Of a stretch of DNA of 64,000 nucleotides, positions 46,002-56,456 are shown in pieces. Numbering within the stretch: position 1 is the first letter of the stretch; every line of letters starts with the position of its first letter. The notes under the pieces are model-generated. The model did not search any database. It worked only from the letters and a program-made list of their open reading frames with translations, and was not told the DNA's origin. This stretch comes from Hyphomicrobiales bacterium (GTDB lineage Bacteria > Pseudomonadota > Alphaproteobacteria > Rhizobiales > MH13): positions 1,237,501 to 1,301,500 of the forward strand of contig JAEPOK010000002.1 of assembly GCA_017642935.1 (NCBI GenBank), in the 5' to 3' direction. A program made the translations under genes and the position numbers.

Positions 46002-46178
46002 TCCTTGTCTCCTAGACCCTTAGTGTTGGTGTTCTTGGTGAGGCCGATTGTCAAAACCGCTTCCGGTGCTCCGGCGCGCGGCGTCAGCTCACTTTTGCGC
46101 CCACAGTATGACGCCTTTGCATGACAATAAAGGGCTGATCGCGCGCGCCAGCTATGCAGCACGCGACCAGCAAAGCCG

Positions 46179-48170
46179 TTAATCCTCGGCCAGGGCGGCC
46201 TTGGCAGCTTCGGCGGCCGCTTCGGCGGTGATGCCGAAATGGGCGTAGACTTCCTTGTAGGGGCCAGAGGCGCCGAAGGAGTCCATGCCGATGAAGATGC
46301 CGTCGGTGCCGATAAATCGATCCCAACCCATACGGATCGCCGCTTCGATGGCGATGTTCACTGGAGCCTCGCCGATGGTTGAAGCCTGGTAATCGGCCTC
46401 TTGCGCTTCGAAAAGCTCAAAGCAGGGCACGGAGACCACGCGGGCGTTGATGCCAGCGTCGCGCAGCAGTTTGCGCGCCTCCATCGCGATCTCAACTTCG
46501 GAGCCTGAGGCAAAGAGGCTCACCTGCGCGTCGCCGCCAGCCGAAGCCAGTTCATAAGCGCCCTTGGCAGAGCGGTTCTTGCCGCCATTGTCGGTGCGCA
46601 AGGTCGGCAGGCCCTGGCGGGTGAGGGCATGGACGCTGGGGCCGTCCTCATTGAGCAGCGAGAGATGCCAGCATTCGGCCGTCTCCACCACGTCTGCCGG
46701 CCGGAAGACTTTCAGGTTCGGGATCGCGCGCAACGCTGCCAGATGTTCCACCGGCTGATGGGTCGGACCGTCTTCGCCAAGACCGATAGAATCGTGGGTG
46801 AGGACGTGGATGACGCGTTGATGCATGATCGCCGCCAGACGGATGGCCGGGCGCGAATAGTCGGAAAACACCAGGAAGGTGCCCGACATCGGGATGATGC
46901 CACCATGCAGCGCCATGCCGTTCATCGCAGCGGCCATGCCGTGCTCGCGGATGCCCCAATGGACGAAATTGCCGGCGTAATCGCCGGGCGCAATCGGCAC
47001 CATGGTGCTGGTCAGCGTGTTGTTGGACCCGGTGAGGTCGGCCGAGCCGGACACCGCTTCGGGCAGGTGCGGGATGATGGCTTCCAGCGCCATTTCGGAC
47101 GCTTTGCGGGTGGCGACTTTGGGCGCATCCTCGGTCACCTGCGCAATGAAGGCTTCGACAGCGCCATCCAAGTTGGCCGGTAGGTCACCGCGCATGCGCC
47201 GGTCGAACTCTGCGCGCGTTTGCACATCGGCGGCGTCGTGACGCTTGTCCCACTCGGCGCGTTCGTGCACGCCTTTCACGCCAACGATCCGCCAAGCATC
47301 AAGCGTATCCACTGGTACCTCGAAGGGTGGGTGATCCCAGCCCAGTGCCTCCCGTGTGGCGGCGATCTCTTCATCGCCGAGCGGCGATCCGTGGGCTTTG
47401 GATGTGTCTTCCTTGTTGGGCGCGCCAAAGCCGATCTTCGTTTTACAGGCGATCAGGCTTGGCTTGTCGCTGCCGCGCGCACGCTCGATCGCGGCTTCAA
47501 TGTCGGCGGCGTTGTGGCCATCGATACGCACTGTGTCCCAGTTGGCGGCCTCGAAACGCTCCAGCATGTCGCCGGACTCCGACAGGGTGACGCGGCCATC
47601 AATAGAGATGTCGTTATCGTCCCACAGAACGATTAGCTTGTTCAGCTTCAAATGCCCGGCGATAGAAATCGCTTCGTGGCTGATGCCTTCCATCAGGTCG
47701 CCATCGGAGGCGAGTACATAGGTGTAATGATCGACCAGGTCGTCGCCGAAATCGGCCGCCAGCATACGTTCGGCCAGCGCCATGCCGACAGAGTTGGCCA
47801 GGCCTTGGCCCAGCGGTCCAGTTGTGGTTTCGATCCCACCGGCAAACCCATACTCAGGGTGGCCAGCGGTTTTGGATCCGAGCTGGCGAAAGCTTTTCAG
47901 ATCATCCAGCGTCATATCCTCGACGCCAAGAAGATAGAGCAGCGAGTAGAGCAGCATCGAGCCGTGACCGGCTGAGAGTACAAAGCGATCACGGTCAGGC
48001 CAGTTGGGCTCGGTCGGATCGAACTTCATGAACTTGGAAAACAGCACGGTGGCGATGTCCGCGGCGCCCATTGGCAAGCCTGGATGGCCGGAGTTGGCCT
48101 TTTGAACGGCGTCCATGGAAAGAAAACGGATGGCGTTTGCCATGGCCGTATGGCGGTCGGTCTCGGTCAT
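46179..48170 (-). CDS. tkt: Transketolase
   Basis: 663 residues. Thiamine-diphosphate site GDGDLMEG-type motif ([14 protein letters not shown]), N-terminal [23 protein letters not shown], and the mid-domain [20 protein letters not shown]. The C-terminal domain ends in [26 protein letters not shown] (in parts). It links the pentose phosphate or Calvin cycle with glycolysis. First gene of the tkt-gap-pgk-fba run; the gap to gap is 177 bp. Confidence 0.97.
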   Translation of the reverse strand: MTETDRHTAMANAIRFLSMDAVQKANSGHPGLPMGAADIATVLFSKFMKFDPTEPNWPDRDRFVLSAGHGSMLLYSLLYLLGVEDMTLDDLKSFRQLGSKTAGHPEYGFAGGIETTTGPLGQGLANSVGMALAERMLAADFGDDLVDHYTYVLASDGDLMEGISHEAISIAGHLKLNKLIVLWDDNDISIDGRVTLSESGDMLERFEAANWDTVRIDGHNAADIEAAIERARGSDKPSLIACKTKIGFGAPNKEDTSKAHGSPLGDEEIAATREALGWDHPPFEVPVDTLDAWRIVGVKGVHERAEWDKRHDAADVQTRAEFDRRMRGDLPANLDGAVEAFIAQVTEDAPKVATRKASEMALEAIIPHLPEAVSGSADLTGSNNTLTSTMVPIAPGDYAGNFVHWGIREHGMAAAMNGMALHGGIIPMSGTFLVFSDYSRPAIRLAAIMHQRVIHVLTHDSIGLGEDGPTHQPVEHLAALRAIPNLKVFRPADVVETAECWHLSLLNEDGPSVHALTRQGLPTLRTDNGGKNRSAKGAYELASAGGDAQVSLFASGSEVEIAMEARKLLRDAGINARVVSVPCFELFEAQEADYQASTIGEAPVNIAIEAAIRMGWDRFIGTDGIFIGMDSFGASGPYKEVYAHFGITAEAAAEAAKAALAED

Positions 48171-48441
48171 AATGGTGATAAGCCGTCTGATCGTGCGCGG
48201 CCTGAGCCGACGCTATTTGCGTTTTCGCTGGATGCGGAGGCGTCTTAAAGGAGCCGGGCGCGGTTGAAAAGACATGCCCGGAAAGACTGGCACGCCGAAG
48301 TGCCGAAATCCGCCTGCGATCCGTTGACGGCGCTTAGCGCTGCTCCCTACATTGGCGGCGGCGACGCAAAGGATGGCGCAATGCACACTTGGCGGTTCTG
48401 TGAACCTTGGCGGAGAGGAATGCGCAAGATGGGCGAATGTG

Positions 48442-48756
48442 ATGGCAGGCAGTGATCTTCAATCGGCGTTTGAGCGGCTCGATCGAGCGATCACCGCCGT
48501 GGAAGCCGAAACCGGACATCGCCGTGCTTTGCTGGAAGAGCGCGAAAAACTCTATGCTGAGGTGGCGCGCCTCTCTACGGACCGGGCGCATCTGGCGCAA
48601 CTGCTGGACAGCGCGCGAGCTGAGACGCGTGCCATGGAAGCGGCCAACCAGGCTGTCTCGCAGCGGCTGTTGGATGTTATGGAAAACATACGCACCGTTT
48701 TGGCTGGCGATTCGACCGCTGGTGGGCCAGCGGGGTCACAAGGCGCAGCCGGCTGA
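48442..48756 (+). CDS. DUF4164 family coiled-coil protein
   Basis: 104 residues from ATG 48442 (MAGSDLQSAFERLDRAIT). Almost all helical with heptads (ERLDRAITAVEAETGHRRALLEE in parts, REKLYAEVARLSTDRAHLAQLL). It is usually found directly before zapA in Rhizobiales. The frame is open 90 bp further upstream with no better ribosome site. Likely a cell-division accessory protein by context only. Confidence 0.78.
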   Translation: MAGSDLQSAFERLDRAITAVEAETGHRRALLEEREKLYAEVARLSTDRAHLAQLLDSARAETRAMEAANQAVSQRLLDVMENIRTVLAGDSTAGGPAGSQGAAG

Positions 48757-48792
48757 TCGGTCGCTTTGCGTTGACGTGTTTGTAGGACGGGT

Positions 48793-49152
48793 ATGGGTCA
48801 AGTTGTCGTCACCATTGCCGGGCGTTCGTTCCGGTTGGCCTGCGAAGATGGCGATGAGCCGCGTCTGACGGCCTTGGCACAAACCTTTGATGCGACCGTT
48901 GATGAGCTGCGCGGATCGTTCGGCGAGGTGGGTGACACACGCCTTGCCGTCATGGCCGGGCTCGTCATGACCGACAAGTTGGGCGATGCCCAATCGCAAA
49001 TCGAGCGGCTTTCGGCGCAGATCGCAGAGTTGCAGGCCAATCTGTCGCTGGCGCAAAACAGCAATGCTGGAACCGACGACAAGGTGCGCCAGAAAGTAGA
49101 AGAACTGGCCGGACGGTTGGAACACATCACGCAATCGGTGCAATCCTCTTAA
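48793..49152 (+). CDS. zapA: Cell division protein ZapA
   Basis: 119 residues. VVVTIAGRSFRLACEDGDEPRLTALA and the ensuing helix MAGLVMTDKLGDAQSQIERL have the ZapA fold: a small beta head and a long C-terminal coiled coil. It binds and bundles FtsZ at the division site. The 6S RNA gene and a 5-formyl-THF cyclo-ligase follow, the standard proteobacterial order. Confidence 0.9.
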   Translation: MGQVVVTIAGRSFRLACEDGDEPRLTALAQTFDATVDELRGSFGEVGDTRLAVMAGLVMTDKLGDAQSQIERLSAQIAELQANLSLAQNSNAGTDDKVRQKVEELAGRLEHITQSVQSS

Positions 49153-49204
49153 GGCGCGACCGAATTGCATTGAAGTTCGGTTGGCCGAAGCTTATCTTCC
49201 GGTT

Positions 49205-49358
49205 CGAAGCTGCGCTTCTCGTGCATCGGCATTTTCCCTGGGGCCTTACCGATCCTTAAGGGAGCTGTCCCTGGACCGGTCCGTGGACCGGACTACACGG
49301 CGCCCACCTACTTTGTAGGTTTCCCAGGATCGACGCTGACACGGTTGTTGCGGCTTCA
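49205..49358 (+). ncRNA. ssrS: 6S RNA
   Basis: Located between zapA and the 5-formyl-THF cyclo-ligase gene, the classic ssrS site. The ends can pair, GAAGCTGC (49206-49213) with GCGGCTTC (49350-49357), giving a closing stem and a length of about 154. The central part contains CCTGGGGCC, ACCGGTCCGTGGACCGG and TTTCCCAGGATCG, as expected for the open-promoter-like bubble. It would bind the housekeeping RNA polymerase. Exact ends are approximate. Confidence 0.75.
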
Positions 49359-49382
49359 CTTTCTTCTTTTGGCGGTCGTTCC

Positions 49383-49985
49383 ATGCCGCAGGCATTTCCA
49401 AGTAAATCCGAACTGCGTGGTAGCGCACTTGCGCGGCGCGACGCTTTGCCTGTCTCGGGCCGTCAGAGCGCTGCCAAGGCGCTGGCTGAGCAGACGTGGT
49501 TCAAGGCGGGGGATCAGGTGGTGTCGGCCTACTATGCCATCGGCTCGGAGATCGATCCTGCGGCTTTGTTGGAAGCCCTGAACAAGACAGCCGCTCAGCT
49601 CGCCCTACCGGTGTTGCTCGATGCCGAAACCATGGTGTTTCGGGCGTGGGATCGTTCCAAGCCGCTGGTACCGGTGGGTTTTGGCACGTTGGGGCCGGAT
49701 GCTGACCAACCCGAGGTCTTACCCAATCTAGTCCTTGCGCCGCTGGCGGCATTTTCCTCCACGGGCCAGCGCATCGGCTATGGCAAGGGGCACTATGATC
49801 GGGCGCTGTCAAAGATGCAGGCCCAAGGCCACCGCCCTGCCTTTGTCGGACTCGCCTTTGATGAGCAAGAAGTGCCGTCTGTCGATGCCGAGGCCCATGA
49901 CGTTCCGCTTGATGGTGTGCTGACGCCCTCCGGCCTGCGTGTTTTTGACCATGGCCGCGAGGCGCTTCAGCCCTTTCTGGTCTGA
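49383..49985 (+). CDS. 5-formyltetrahydrofolate cyclo-ligase
   Basis: 200 residues. ATP-dependent conversion of 5-formyl-THF to 5,10-methenyl-THF. Family signatures: KSELRGSALARRDAL near the N-terminus, AYYAIGSEIDP, and the C-terminal GYGKGHYDRAL with phosphate-binding residues. It follows 6S RNA, as ygfA does in enterics. Confidence 0.92.
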   Translation: MPQAFPSKSELRGSALARRDALPVSGRQSAAKALAEQTWFKAGDQVVSAYYAIGSEIDPAALLEALNKTAAQLALPVLLDAETMVFRAWDRSKPLVPVGFGTLGPDADQPEVLPNLVLAPLAAFSSTGQRIGYGKGHYDRALSKMQAQGHRPAFVGLAFDEQEVPSVDAEAHDVPLDGVLTPSGLRVFDHGREALQPFLV

Positions 49986-50008
49986 GTATTGCCTGCTAAG
50001 GCGCCTCC

Positions 50009-50839
50009 ATGAGTTTCAATCTTCTTTTCCTCGGCGATGTGGTGGGCAAAGCCGGCCGTGAGGCCGTTGCTGACCATCTCCCGGACCTGTTGGCTCGCTA
50101 CCCGATCCACTTCGTCGTCTGCAATGGCGAGAATGCCGCGCATGGGTTCGGCATCAACGAAAACATCTGCGAGCAACTGTTCGATCTTGGTGTTGACGTC
50201 ATTACTCTGGGCAATCACGCCTTCGATCAGCGCGAAACACTGGTTTACATCGAGCGCCTGCCCAATCTGCTGCGTCCGGTGACCTTTCCATCTGGAACGC
50301 CCGGGCGCGGGGCGGGTCTGTTCAAGGCGCGCACGGGCGAAAATGTTCTGGTGATCAATGCGATGGGCCGGCTCTTCATGGATGCAATGGAGGACCCGTT
50401 TGCCGCCATCGACCGTGAGTTGGACGCCTGTCCGCTGGGCACGGTTGCCGATTTTGCGATGATCGATTTTCACGCCGAAGCGACATCGGAAAAGCAAGCC
50501 ATCGGCGCTCATGTCGATGGACGGGCCACTTTGGTCGTCGGCACGCACACCCATGTGCCGACTTCCGATCATCGGGTGTTGCCGGGTGGCACGGCTTATC
50601 AGACCGACACGGGCATGTGTGGCGACTACGATTCCATCATCGGCATGGACAAGGGCGAGCCGGTCCAGCGGTTTCTCACCAAAGTTCCGCAAGCTCGGTT
50701 TTCGCCGGCCGAAGGCGATCCGACATTGGCGGGGATTGCCGTTCAGGCAGACCCGAAAACTGGGCTCGCCCAGGCTTGCGCCCCGGTACGGATTGGCGGG
50801 CACTTGGAGCCCGCCATTCCAAGATTCTGGAGTGTATGA
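50009..50839 (+). CDS. YmdB-type metallophosphoesterase (TIGR00282)
   Basis: 276 residues. Metal ligands are in NLLFLGDVVGKAGREAV, NGENAAHGFGI, TLGNHAFDQRE, DFHAEATSEKQA, and the terminal VVGTHTHVPTSDHRVLPGGTAYQTD (in parts). In Bacillus YmdB is a cyclic nucleotide phosphodiesterase, and that is the best guess for activity. It starts 23 bp after the cyclo-ligase gene, so it is likely in one operon. Confidence 0.9.
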   Translation: MSFNLLFLGDVVGKAGREAVADHLPDLLARYPIHFVVCNGENAAHGFGINENICEQLFDLGVDVITLGNHAFDQRETLVYIERLPNLLRPVTFPSGTPGRGAGLFKARTGENVLVINAMGRLFMDAMEDPFAAIDRELDACPLGTVADFAMIDFHAEATSEKQAIGAHVDGRATLVVGTHTHVPTSDHRVLPGGTAYQTDTGMCGDYDSIIGMDKGEPVQRFLTKVPQARFSPAEGDPTLAGIAVQADPKTGLAQACAPVRIGGHLEPAIPRFWSV

Positions 50840-50847
50840 CCGGCCGG

Positions 50848-52098
50848 TTAAATGGCGCGAACGGTATTGATGAAGTTGGCGATGGCCGTGTTCATATCGT
50901 GCGCCTGCTCGCCGAGCTGACCGGCGGCCGTCTCCACCTGGTTGGCTGCCGCTCCGGTTTGATTGGCGGCATCTTGCACCTCGACCATATTGGCCGACAC
51001 ATCGCGCGTGCCTGCTGCCGCTTCGGTGACGTTGCGGCTGATCTCGGCGGTCGTGGCGCTCTGTTCTTCCACGGCTGCCGAAATTGAGCTGGTGACGTTG
51101 CTGATCTGATCGATGGTGGTCGAGATTTCCTCGATCGCTGATACCGCATCCCCGGTGGCATCTTGGATGGCGCTGATCTGCGTCGTGATCTCTTCGGTTG
51201 CCTTGGTGGTCTGACCGGCAAGGGTTTTGACCTCGCTTGCCACCACCGCAAAGCCACGCCCAGCTTCGCCGGCTCGGGCGGCTTCGATAGTGGCGTTAAG
51301 GGCCAGCAGGTTGGTTTGTTCGGCGATATCGGAGATCAGTTTCACCACGTCGCCGATGCGCTGCGAGGCGTTGGAGAGCTCACGTACCGTCTCGTTGGTG
51401 GTCCGCGCCCGTTCCACTGCGCTTTGCGCGACCTCTGAGGATTTGGCCGCCTGTTCGGTGATCTCGCCGATGGAGGCGTTCAACTCCTGTGCGGCATGGG
51501 CTACCGTTTCAACATTGACAGTTGCTTCCTCGGCGCCGGCAGCGGCGCCAGTGGCGCTGTTTGTGGAAGTCTGAGCGGTCTGCGTCATTTGAGCCGCCGC
51601 CGCGCTCATTTCGGTGGCAGCCGTTGTCAGATGGGACAGTGAGGTTTGCGTTTCGGTCTCAAAGCCATCGATGGCGTTGGTGAGTTCGGTCATCACAGAC
51701 CAGGTGACCATCGCACCGGTGTAGTTGCCCTGCTCGTCGTGCAGCGCACCGACCTTCAGCGCGAGCGTTTCCGGACCAAGTTTGATCTTGGCGTTCCACG
51801 GAAGATTGCTTGGATCGGCAAGGATCTTGCGCTGATGCTGCGGGTTCTTGTGGAAGATATCGATGTTGACGCCGTCCATATTGTCTGGATCGACGCTGCC
51901 CGGCAGCAGATGGCGGATCGTGTGCAGCGTCTCCCGACTGGCGTCGTTGGCATAAATGATATCGCAGGTTTGTGGATCGGCGACCATGACGTTGATCGGC
52001 ATCTGATCCAGCATCGCATTGAGTACGACCCGTTGGTCGCGAATATGCAAAGAAGTGGGTTCAGGCGCGCTCTGCGCCTTGCGTGAAAGTCCAAACAT
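50848..52098 (-). CDS. Soluble methyl-accepting chemotaxis protein with PAS domain
   Basis: 416 residues from ATG 52098 (MFGLSRK) with a G-rich ribosome site. A PAS domain covers about residues 22-135 ([23 protein letters not shown] in parts, [13 protein letters not shown]). The signalling domain has the invariant tip [30 protein letters not shown] (in parts). No transmembrane helix or HAMP domain is present, so it is a cytosolic receptor that may sense redox or a small ligand. No che genes are near. Confidence 0.9.
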   Translation of the reverse strand: MFGLSRKAQSAPEPTSLHIRDQRVVLNAMLDQMPINVMVADPQTCDIIYANDASRETLHTIRHLLPGSVDPDNMDGVNIDIFHKNPQHQRKILADPSNLPWNAKIKLGPETLALKVGALHDEQGNYTGAMVTWSVMTELTNAIDGFETETQTSLSHLTTAATEMSAAAAQMTQTAQTSTNSATGAAAGAEEATVNVETVAHAAQELNASIGEITEQAAKSSEVAQSAVERARTTNETVRELSNASQRIGDVVKLISDIAEQTNLLALNATIEAARAGEAGRGFAVVASEVKTLAGQTTKATEEITTQISAIQDATGDAVSAIEEISTTIDQISNVTSSISAAVEEQSATTAEISRNVTEAAAGTRDVSANMVEVQDAANQTGAAANQVETAAGQLGEQAHDMNTAIANFINTVRAI

Positions 52099-52414
52099 TG
52101 TTTCCCCCGAAACTCGGATGGCTTGGCACCCCCGCGCCAAAGCCAATCCGTAATAGTGCGTATAAAATAACTCGCAATAGTTGCAGTTATGGAAACAAGT
52201 TGTGCTCCTGATACGTTAACGGAACGTTGTTCTCACTTAATCAAATCGCATCTGGGCTGCGGCAAACGTTTGCCAATTGAGCTGGACCAGTGCTCTTGGC
52301 GCCGCAGCCCGAGCGGCAGCGAGGCGACTGGATTTTCGGCCCAAGCCGTTTTAAGAGCCGAACCCAAGGCGCAACGCCATTCCCATTCCTATCGTGTTGA
52401 AAGTTGAGGCTTCG
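52099..52414. other. Intergenic region between the chemoreceptor and yebC genes
   Basis: 316 bp between divergent genes. It holds the folded element and palindrome at 52254-52310, described separately, and presumably both promoters. No ORF is supported here. Confidence 0.5.
52254..52310. promoter_or_regulatory. Compound inverted repeat with LacI-type palindrome
   Basis: Outer arms GGGCTGCGGC (52254-52263) / GCCGCAGCCC (52301-52310) are perfect. Inside, GCCAA / TTGGC and GAGC / GCTC continue the stem. The left side also carries the perfect 14-bp palindrome GGCAAACGTTTGCC (52261-52274), close to the PurR/LacI-family operator core. It is about 105 bp upstream of yebC. No U-run follows. Confidence 0.5.
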
Positions 52415-53164
52415 ATGGCCGGACACAGTCAGTTCAAAAACATCATGCATCGCAAGGGGCGGCAGGATAAAGCGCGCTCCAAACTGTTCTCCAAGCTCGC
52501 CAAGGAGATCACGGTCGCAGCCAAAATGGGTATGCCCGACCCGGACATGAACCCGCGTCTACGCCTGGCGGTGCAGAACGCCAAATCGCAGTCCATGCCG
52601 AAGGATAATATTGAGCGGGCGATCAAGAAATCGCAGGCCGGCGAAGGCGATGATTACGAGGAAATCCGCTACGAAGGCTACGGTCCGGGCGGCATTGCTG
52701 TGGTGGTCGAGGCGATGACCGACAACCGCAATCGAACGGCCAGCGCGGTGCGCTCCTACTTCACCAAAAGCGGTGGATCGCTGGGCGAAACCGGCTCGGT
52801 CTCGTTCATGTTCGACCGGGTTGGCGAGATCGTCTACGCCGCCGAGGCAGGCGATTCCGACACGGTGATGGAAGCGGCCATTGAAGCAGGGGCTGAAGAC
52901 GTCATCTCCGACGAAAACGGTCACACGATCTATTGCGCGTTTGAAGACATCAATGAGGTTTCGGCGGCGCTGACGGCATCCCTTGGCGAACCGGAATCGG
53001 TCAACCCGATCTGGAAACCGCAAAACACTATTGAGGTCGATGCCGACAAGGGCGCCTCGCTGATGCGTCTCATCGACACGCTGGAAGATGACGATGATGT
53101 TCAGACGGTCTATGCCAATTTCGAAATGTCCGACGAGGTGATGGCGGCCCTGTCCGACGCCTAG
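52415..53164 (+). CDS. yebC: YebC/PmpR family protein
   Basis: 249 residues from ATG 52415 ([20 protein letters not shown]). Signatures are the basic N-terminus, [22 protein letters not shown] and the [16 protein letters not shown] stretch. Proteins of this family were named as transcription regulators (PmpR) and have since been linked with relief of ribosome stalling. It lies upstream of ruvCAB, as in many bacteria, but a TauE gene lies between. Confidence 0.94.
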   Translation: MAGHSQFKNIMHRKGRQDKARSKLFSKLAKEITVAAKMGMPDPDMNPRLRLAVQNAKSQSMPKDNIERAIKKSQAGEGDDYEEIRYEGYGPGGIAVVVEAMTDNRNRTASAVRSYFTKSGGSLGETGSVSFMFDRVGEIVYAAEAGDSDTVMEAAIEAGAEDVISDENGHTIYCAFEDINEVSAALTASLGEPESVNPIWKPQNTIEVDADKGASLMRLIDTLEDDDDVQTVYANFEMSDEVMAALSDA

Positions 53165-53949
53165 GCACGCAGCAGCGGGTCAAGCAGCGGCAGCGATGTG
53201 ATCGCTGCCAGCAAGATGATCGCGAACGCAATTCTTCGGAACAGCCTGTTATCGGCGCTTTGAAATAATCTCGCGCCAAGAAAGATCGCCAGCCCATAGG
53301 CTGGGGCGAGCCAGAGCGCCAAAGCGACCGTCTGCGCGGTGAACACGCCGTTGGCGAAAAACGCTCCCAGGCTTCCAAGCGTTGCGAAAAAGAAAAAGCA
53401 GATCAGGTTTGCCCGAATGACCTCTGCCGGGAATGGGCCAGCCGACCAATAGGCGACCAATGGTGGCGCCGAGACCTGGCTGATGCCGCCAAGCACGCCA
53501 GCAACCGTCCCGACGCCCAGCGAGATCGGTGGTTTTGGGCGGGCCGTGTAACGCCAACCCGACAGCATCACGCAGACCATCAGAATGATGATGAGGCAGA
53601 TGGTCCAGCGCAGCGCAAGCGCGTCGGTTGTCGCCAGCAGATAAGCTCCAAACCAGACACCCGCCCACGACCCGATGGCGCAGGGGATGACGGTGCGCCA
53701 ATCCCAATGGCGCAGTGCGTTGGCGACAAGGGGCAAGGTGATGCTCGTGTCGATGATGAAAAACGCAACCACGGCAAGGCGCGGATCAAACAGGATCGTT
53801 GCGAACGGCATGAACAACATGGCGCCGCCAAAGCCTGCAAAGCCGCGCACCATGCCCGCCAGTCCAACAGCGAGAAGGGCAGGGATGAGCACTGGGTGAT
53901 CGGCGAGCGCCAAGACTGCGCCTTGGATGGCCTGGACTAAATCGGGCAT
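53161..53949 (-). CDS. TauE/SafE family sulfite exporter-like permease
   Basis: 262 residues, eight predicted helices in two halves. The family motif GxGGGxxxxP-like repeats appear as [17 protein letters not shown] and [19 protein letters not shown]. Members carry sulfite, sulfoacetate or other small organic anions outward. The 3' end overlaps that of yebC by 4 bp (convergent). Substrate unknown. Confidence 0.85.
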   Translation of the reverse strand: MPDLVQAIQGAVLALADHPVLIPALLAVGLAGMVRGFAGFGGAMLFMPFATILFDPRLAVVAFFIIDTSITLPLVANALRHWDWRTVIPCAIGSWAGVWFGAYLLATTDALALRWTICLIIILMVCVMLSGWRYTARPKPPISLGVGTVAGVLGGISQVSAPPLVAYWSAGPFPAEVIRANLICFFFFATLGSLGAFFANGVFTAQTVALALWLAPAYGLAIFLGARLFQSADNRLFRRIAFAIILLAAITSLPLLDPLLRA

Positions 53950-54038
53950 GGGTAGGCGGCACTTTTGGCTGTGGCTTGGACGGCGTTCGGCAAGCTTGAC
54001 GCTTTAGCGGCGAAGCCGAGTGCGGTAGCTGAGATGGA

Positions 54039-54548
54039 ATGGAACCACAAGCGATTCGCATCTTTGGCATCGATCCCGGCCTGCGCCACATGGGGTGGGG
54101 CGTTGTTGAGTTGGCTGGAACGCGGCTTTCCTATGTTGCCAGCGGCGTCATCTCGCCGTCGGCGAAAGACGAATTGCCGGTACGGTTGGCCTCTCTCTAT
54201 GCCGCCCTGGAGACGCTTCTGGGTGAGCATCAGCCCGACGAGGCGGCCGTCGAAGAGACCTTCGTCAATAAGGACCCAGCCTCGACCTTGAAGCTTGGGC
54301 AGGCGCGCGGCATGGCCTTGCTTGCGCCGGCGCGTCTCGGCATCCCGGTCGGGGAATACGCCGCCAATCAGGTGAAGAAAACGGTGGTCGGTGTTGGTCA
54401 TGCCGACAAAAAACAGGTGCAGGCCATGGTGAAAGTGCTTTTGCCGCGCGCTGATTTTTCCTCCGCCGACGAGGCTGATGCGCTGGCCATTGCGATTTGC
54501 CATGCGCACCAAAGGCCGACGGTCCAAATGCGGGTGGCTGCGCGATGA
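54039..54548 (+). CDS. ruvC: Holliday junction resolvase RuvC
   Basis: 169 residues. The first catalytic Asp is in [17 protein letters not shown]; the others are in AAVEETFVN (Glu) and the C-terminal [14 protein letters not shown] (two acidic residues). [17 protein letters not shown] is typical. It cuts Holliday junctions held by RuvAB. The stop overlaps the ruvA start (ATGA). Confidence 0.96.
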   Translation: MEPQAIRIFGIDPGLRHMGWGVVELAGTRLSYVASGVISPSAKDELPVRLASLYAALETLLGEHQPDEAAVEETFVNKDPASTLKLGQARGMALLAPARLGIPVGEYAANQVKKTVVGVGHADKKQVQAMVKVLLPRADFSSADEADALAIAICHAHQRPTVQMRVAAR

Positions 54549-55162
54549 TCGGCAAGCTGAAAGGCCGGGTGGATGCGGTGCTGGAGGACAGTCTGATCCT
54601 GGATGTTCAGGGCGTTGGCTATGAAGTCTTCGGCTCATCGAAATTGCTCGGCCTCTATCGCGGCGGCGAAGAGAGTGTGGAGCTTTGGATCGACACGTTG
54701 GTGCGCGAGGATCTGATCCGCCTCAACGGCTTTTCCAGCCAGCAGGAACGGCAATGGTTCCGCCTGTTGCAGTCGGTGCAGGGCGTCGGCGCCAAAGTGG
54801 CGCTGGCCATTCTCGGCACCTTGTCCACCGGTGATCTGGCCTCGGCGATCGCGCTACAGGACAAAGCGATGGTCGCCCGCGCGCCGGGCGTCGGTCCGAA
54901 GGTCGCCCAGCGGATCGTTGCTGAGTTGAAAGACAAGGCGCCCACCCTCTCCGGCGACAGCAGTGGGACCATCGGCCTGCAGCAAGAGTTGGGCGAGAGT
55001 GTTGCACCATCGGCGGTCGTCGATGCCGTCTCGGCGCTGACCAATCTTGGCTACTCCGCGCAGCAGGCTTCGGGCGCCGTGGCGCAGGCGGTTAAGGACG
55101 CTGGTGAAGATGCGCCGGCCGCCACGCTGATACGGCTTGGACTGAAGTCCCTATCAGGTTAG
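54545..55162 (+). CDS. ruvA: Holliday junction DNA helicase subunit RuvA
   Basis: 205 residues from ATG 54545. [20 protein letters not shown] begins the OB fold. HhH motifs follow, [17 protein letters not shown] and [16 protein letters not shown], and a C-terminal domain binds RuvB ([16 protein letters not shown]). It is coupled to ruvC by a 4-bp overlap. Unusually, ruvB does not follow directly: three small membrane-protein genes come first. Confidence 0.96.
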   Translation: MIGKLKGRVDAVLEDSLILDVQGVGYEVFGSSKLLGLYRGGEESVELWIDTLVREDLIRLNGFSSQQERQWFRLLQSVQGVGAKVALAILGTLSTGDLASAIALQDKAMVARAPGVGPKVAQRIVAELKDKAPTLSGDSSGTIGLQQELGESVAPSAVVDAVSALTNLGYSAQQASGAVAQAVKDAGEDAPAATLIRLGLKSLSG

Positions 55163-55217
55163 ATCACCAGCGCACCAAGGCGGCGAATCTGACTTTGCGT
55201 AAACTGGACTCCACACA

Positions 55218-55469
55218 ATGAAGGCCCTGATTATCCTCCTCATCCTGGTGTTTGCCATCGCACCGGCGGGACTGATCCTCGCGCTTGGCATGCGGCGGCG
55301 GTTTGAGAACGAGGTGTTTGGCCGTATCTATGTCTGGGACAAGCCATGGGTGCTTGTGACGCAAGACGCCTTCGTCAAACAGCGGTATGAAATGCTGCAA
55401 CGTCGGGTGATCTGGCTCGGCGGGTTTTTGGTTGTGGTTTTGATGGCGGTGATCCTGATTGTCCTCTGA
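55218..55469 (+). CDS. Small membrane protein between ruvA and ruvB (1)
   Basis: 83 residues with two helices: KALIILLILVFAIAPAGLIL at the N-terminus and VIWLGGFLVVVLMAVILIVL at the C-terminus, and a charged middle (RRRFENEVFGRIYVWDKPW). I recognise no family. Its last 11 bp overlap the next gene, which starts with TTG at 55459. Function unknown. Confidence 0.72.
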   Translation: MKALIILLILVFAIAPAGLILALGMRRRFENEVFGRIYVWDKPWVLVTQDAFVKQRYEMLQRRVIWLGGFLVVVLMAVILIVL

Positions 55470-55977
55470 AACCGAGCAAGCTGAAAGCGTTCCAACGCTG
55501 CCGGACAAGCCCTGGCTGCGGTTGGCAGGCATTGTCGTCGTGTTCGTCGTTCTCGGGCCGGCGATCGGCGGCATCACCGGCGGGCTCGCGCTTGCCGTCG
55601 CGGCGGCCCTGGGCAGCGATGCCACCCTTCTTGAAGCGATCCTCGCCTTCTTTCCCATCGCGGCATTGTTCTCGCTTTATGGCGCGATCTTTGGCTATTG
55701 GCTCGGCTTTGCGCCTGCCCTTGCTGCCGGTCTTTTCATCGGTTGGCACGAAGGCTGGCGTGGCCCGGTAACCGGGTTCAGCGCAGCGCTGCTCGGCATG
55801 GCGGTCGGGGCGCTCTACTTCATGTTCAGTGAGTTCTTGGCCTTGGAAGGCGGCACCTATGGCGCGGCTTTCGGCGTGCTGGTGTGCGTTGTGCCAACCT
55901 ACCTGTTGTCACGGTTGGTGCGTTACTGGGGTCGCGACGATCCACCCGCGATCATAGCCAGCAGGCCAACCGCATGA
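55459..55977 (+). CDS. Small membrane protein between ruvA and ruvB (2)
   Basis: 172 residues from TTG 55459, overlapping the previous gene by 11 bp. About four helices (LAGIVVVFVVLGPAIGGITG, FPIAALFSLYGAIFGYWLGF, GFSAALLGMAVGALYFMF, YGAAFGVLVCVVPTYLLS). Cytosolic ends are charged. No domain recognised. The stop overlaps the next start as ATGA. Confidence 0.72.
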   Translation: MSSETEQAESVPTLPDKPWLRLAGIVVVFVVLGPAIGGITGGLALAVAAALGSDATLLEAILAFFPIAALFSLYGAIFGYWLGFAPALAAGLFIGWHEGWRGPVTGFSAALLGMAVGALYFMFSEFLALEGGTYGAAFGVLVCVVPTYLLSRLVRYWGRDDPPAIIASRPTA

Positions 55978-56456
55978 ACGAGGGCCCCATCAGCGCTGGC
56001 CGCAAGCCCTGGCGGTTGTTGTTCATCATGACCGGTTTGGCGGTGGTGTTTTTGCCGCCGCTTGCAGGGATCCTGATGCTCGTGCTGCAGGTGCTTGGCG
56101 ACAGCTCCTACGATCTTTCGCGTCTGGCGTTGACTGATTATCCCCGCGCGGCGTTTGCGCTGCTGACGGCTGGAACGCTGGTTGGTTATCTCTATGGCGT
56201 GGTGCCAGCACTGCTCTCTGCTGCGTTTCTTGGCTGGGTGGTCTTGTCCGGTCGACGTCTGACCTTCGGTTGGATTGCGCTGGCGATCCTTGGCGGTGGA
56301 GTCGCCGGGTTTGGCGTGATGTCGTTGCTGATTGGCGGCATCACAAGCCTCACCTTGATGGCGACAACACTGCTCGCTGCCAGTCTGTTGTGGTTCACGT
56401 TCAAGCCCTATGTGCGGGTGTATCTGACCGCAGCGAGGACAGCTGGCGATGAGTGA
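55974..56456 (+). CDS. Small membrane protein between ruvA and ruvB (3)
   Basis: 160 residues from ATG 55974, which overlaps the previous stop. About four helices ([79 protein letters not shown]). General resemblance in layout to the preceding protein suggests an old duplication. Its 3' end overlaps the ruvB start by 8 bp, so it is coupled to ruvB. Confidence 0.72.
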   Translation: MNEGPISAGRKPWRLLFIMTGLAVVFLPPLAGILMLVLQVLGDSSYDLSRLALTDYPRAAFALLTAGTLVGYLYGVVPALLSAAFLGWVVLSGRRLTFGWIALAILGGGVAGFGVMSLLIGGITSLTLMATTLLAASLLWFTFKPYVRVYLTAARTAGDE

